Shown: one piece after another, positions 63,691 through 64,000 of the stretch
Numbering within the stretch: position 1 is the first letter of the stretch
Layout: each line of letters opens with the position of its first letter
Assembly (NCBI GenBank): GCA_965207275.1
Contig: CBDBMH010000001.1
Coordinates: 620,001-684,000 of the forward strand
Length of the DNA: 64,000 nt
DNA from: Bin22 sp965207275
GTDB lineage: Bacteria > Chloroflexota > Dehalococcoidia > Lucifugimonadales > UBA3495
Reading direction: 5' to 3'
Notes under the pieces: generated by a model
Told to the model about the DNA's origin: nothing
What the model saw: the letters and a program-made list of their open reading frames with translations, nothing else
The model's database searches: none
Position numbers and translations under genes: made by a program

Positions 63691-64000
63691 AACCCCTTCT
63701 TGCGATGGTGGCCAAGTGGCCACCTGCGCATGGCAGGACATACGTCCTGTTCGCAGCAAATTCCCCGAACCTGAAATCATGTCGCCCTTAGCCTGCCGAA
63801 GCAGAATGTCCGCCCTTGGCGGGGCCCCAAAATCCTACCCAAAGGCGCGTTTGCTGCTCCTTTAGACCCTTGGCCACAACCACCTGAGATGCTTGGGCTA
63901 CGCTCAGCATGACATCGCTTCAAATTGAGCCTGCCTTGTAACCTCGACATTCCCATGCTGGTGAAGGGGTAAAACCTCAATGTAATTGATCTCTCCTACC
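63691..64000. other. Gene-free end of window with repeat-like pieces
   Basis: Segments such as GGCTACGCTCAGCATGACAT resemble the dispersed intergenic repeats at 55.3-56.1 kb. No gene is seen. Confidence 0.45.

Overview
The window is GC-rich bacterial DNA, most likely from a Chloroflexota genome of the SAR202/Dehalococcoidia type. This is inferred from the mix of protein families: three LLM-class flavin monooxygenases, a Rieske oxygenase, two GMC oxidoreductases, two amidase-signature enzymes (one with a GatC-like partner), an AhpD-like protein and very large secreted surface proteins. No rRNA or tRNA gene was seen, so the placement is not proven.

Layout. (1) 1-5.3 kb, minus strand: the 5' part of a huge secreted surface protein whose start is cut from its body by an 11-G tract. 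(2) 5.46-7.35 kb: an intact IS1380-type insertion sequence with a CCGG target duplication. (3) 7.5-8.9 kb: a Uma2-type nuclease gene and a PPOX flavoprotein gene. (4) About 9-24 kb: what looks like an integrated, plasmid-like element. It carries a triple-HTH protein, a 1.5 kb non-coding stretch with a tandem hairpin array, an HTH/coiled-coil protein, a replication-relaxation protein, a candidate small RNA with its own promoter and terminator, secreted proteases of two types (trypsin-like and metzincin-like), a HEPN-like protein, an RHH-PIN toxin-antitoxin pair and a large serine integrase. (5) 24-48.7 kb: an insertion-sequence graveyard with pieces of many transposase and recombinase families (including IS3, IS5-like, IS21, IS481, IS1182, ISAs1, TnpB and Tn3). 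Intact metabolic genes lie among the pieces: a GMC oxidoreductase, amidase + GatC-like protein, alpha/beta hydrolase, MFS transporter, second amidase, methyltransferase and a RidA-like protein. (6) 48.7-55.3 kb: an AhpD-like protein, a second GMC oxidoreductase and a subtilisin-like protease with six C-terminal PPC-type repeats. (7) 56.3-63.7 kb, plus strand: an oxidative catabolic cluster of Rieske oxygenase alpha and beta subunits, a stand-alone acyl carrier protein, three LLM-class flavin monooxygenases and a short-chain dehydrogenase.

How the genes may work together. The last cluster, with the GMC oxidoreductases, amidases, hydrolase and MFS transporter, suggests oxidative breakdown of complex or recalcitrant organic matter; the substrate cannot be read from the sequence. 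The secreted proteases and the surface protein point to extracellular protein processing and attachment. The middle of the window records heavy mobile-element traffic: a nonsense-mutated gene copy, a tyrosine recombinase whose catalytic tyrosine codon is now a stop, and a serine/tyrosine recombinase junction. Four probable frameshifts in otherwise good genes (5.19, 39.64, 54.69 and 62.65 kb) could be real decay, phase variation or assembly error.
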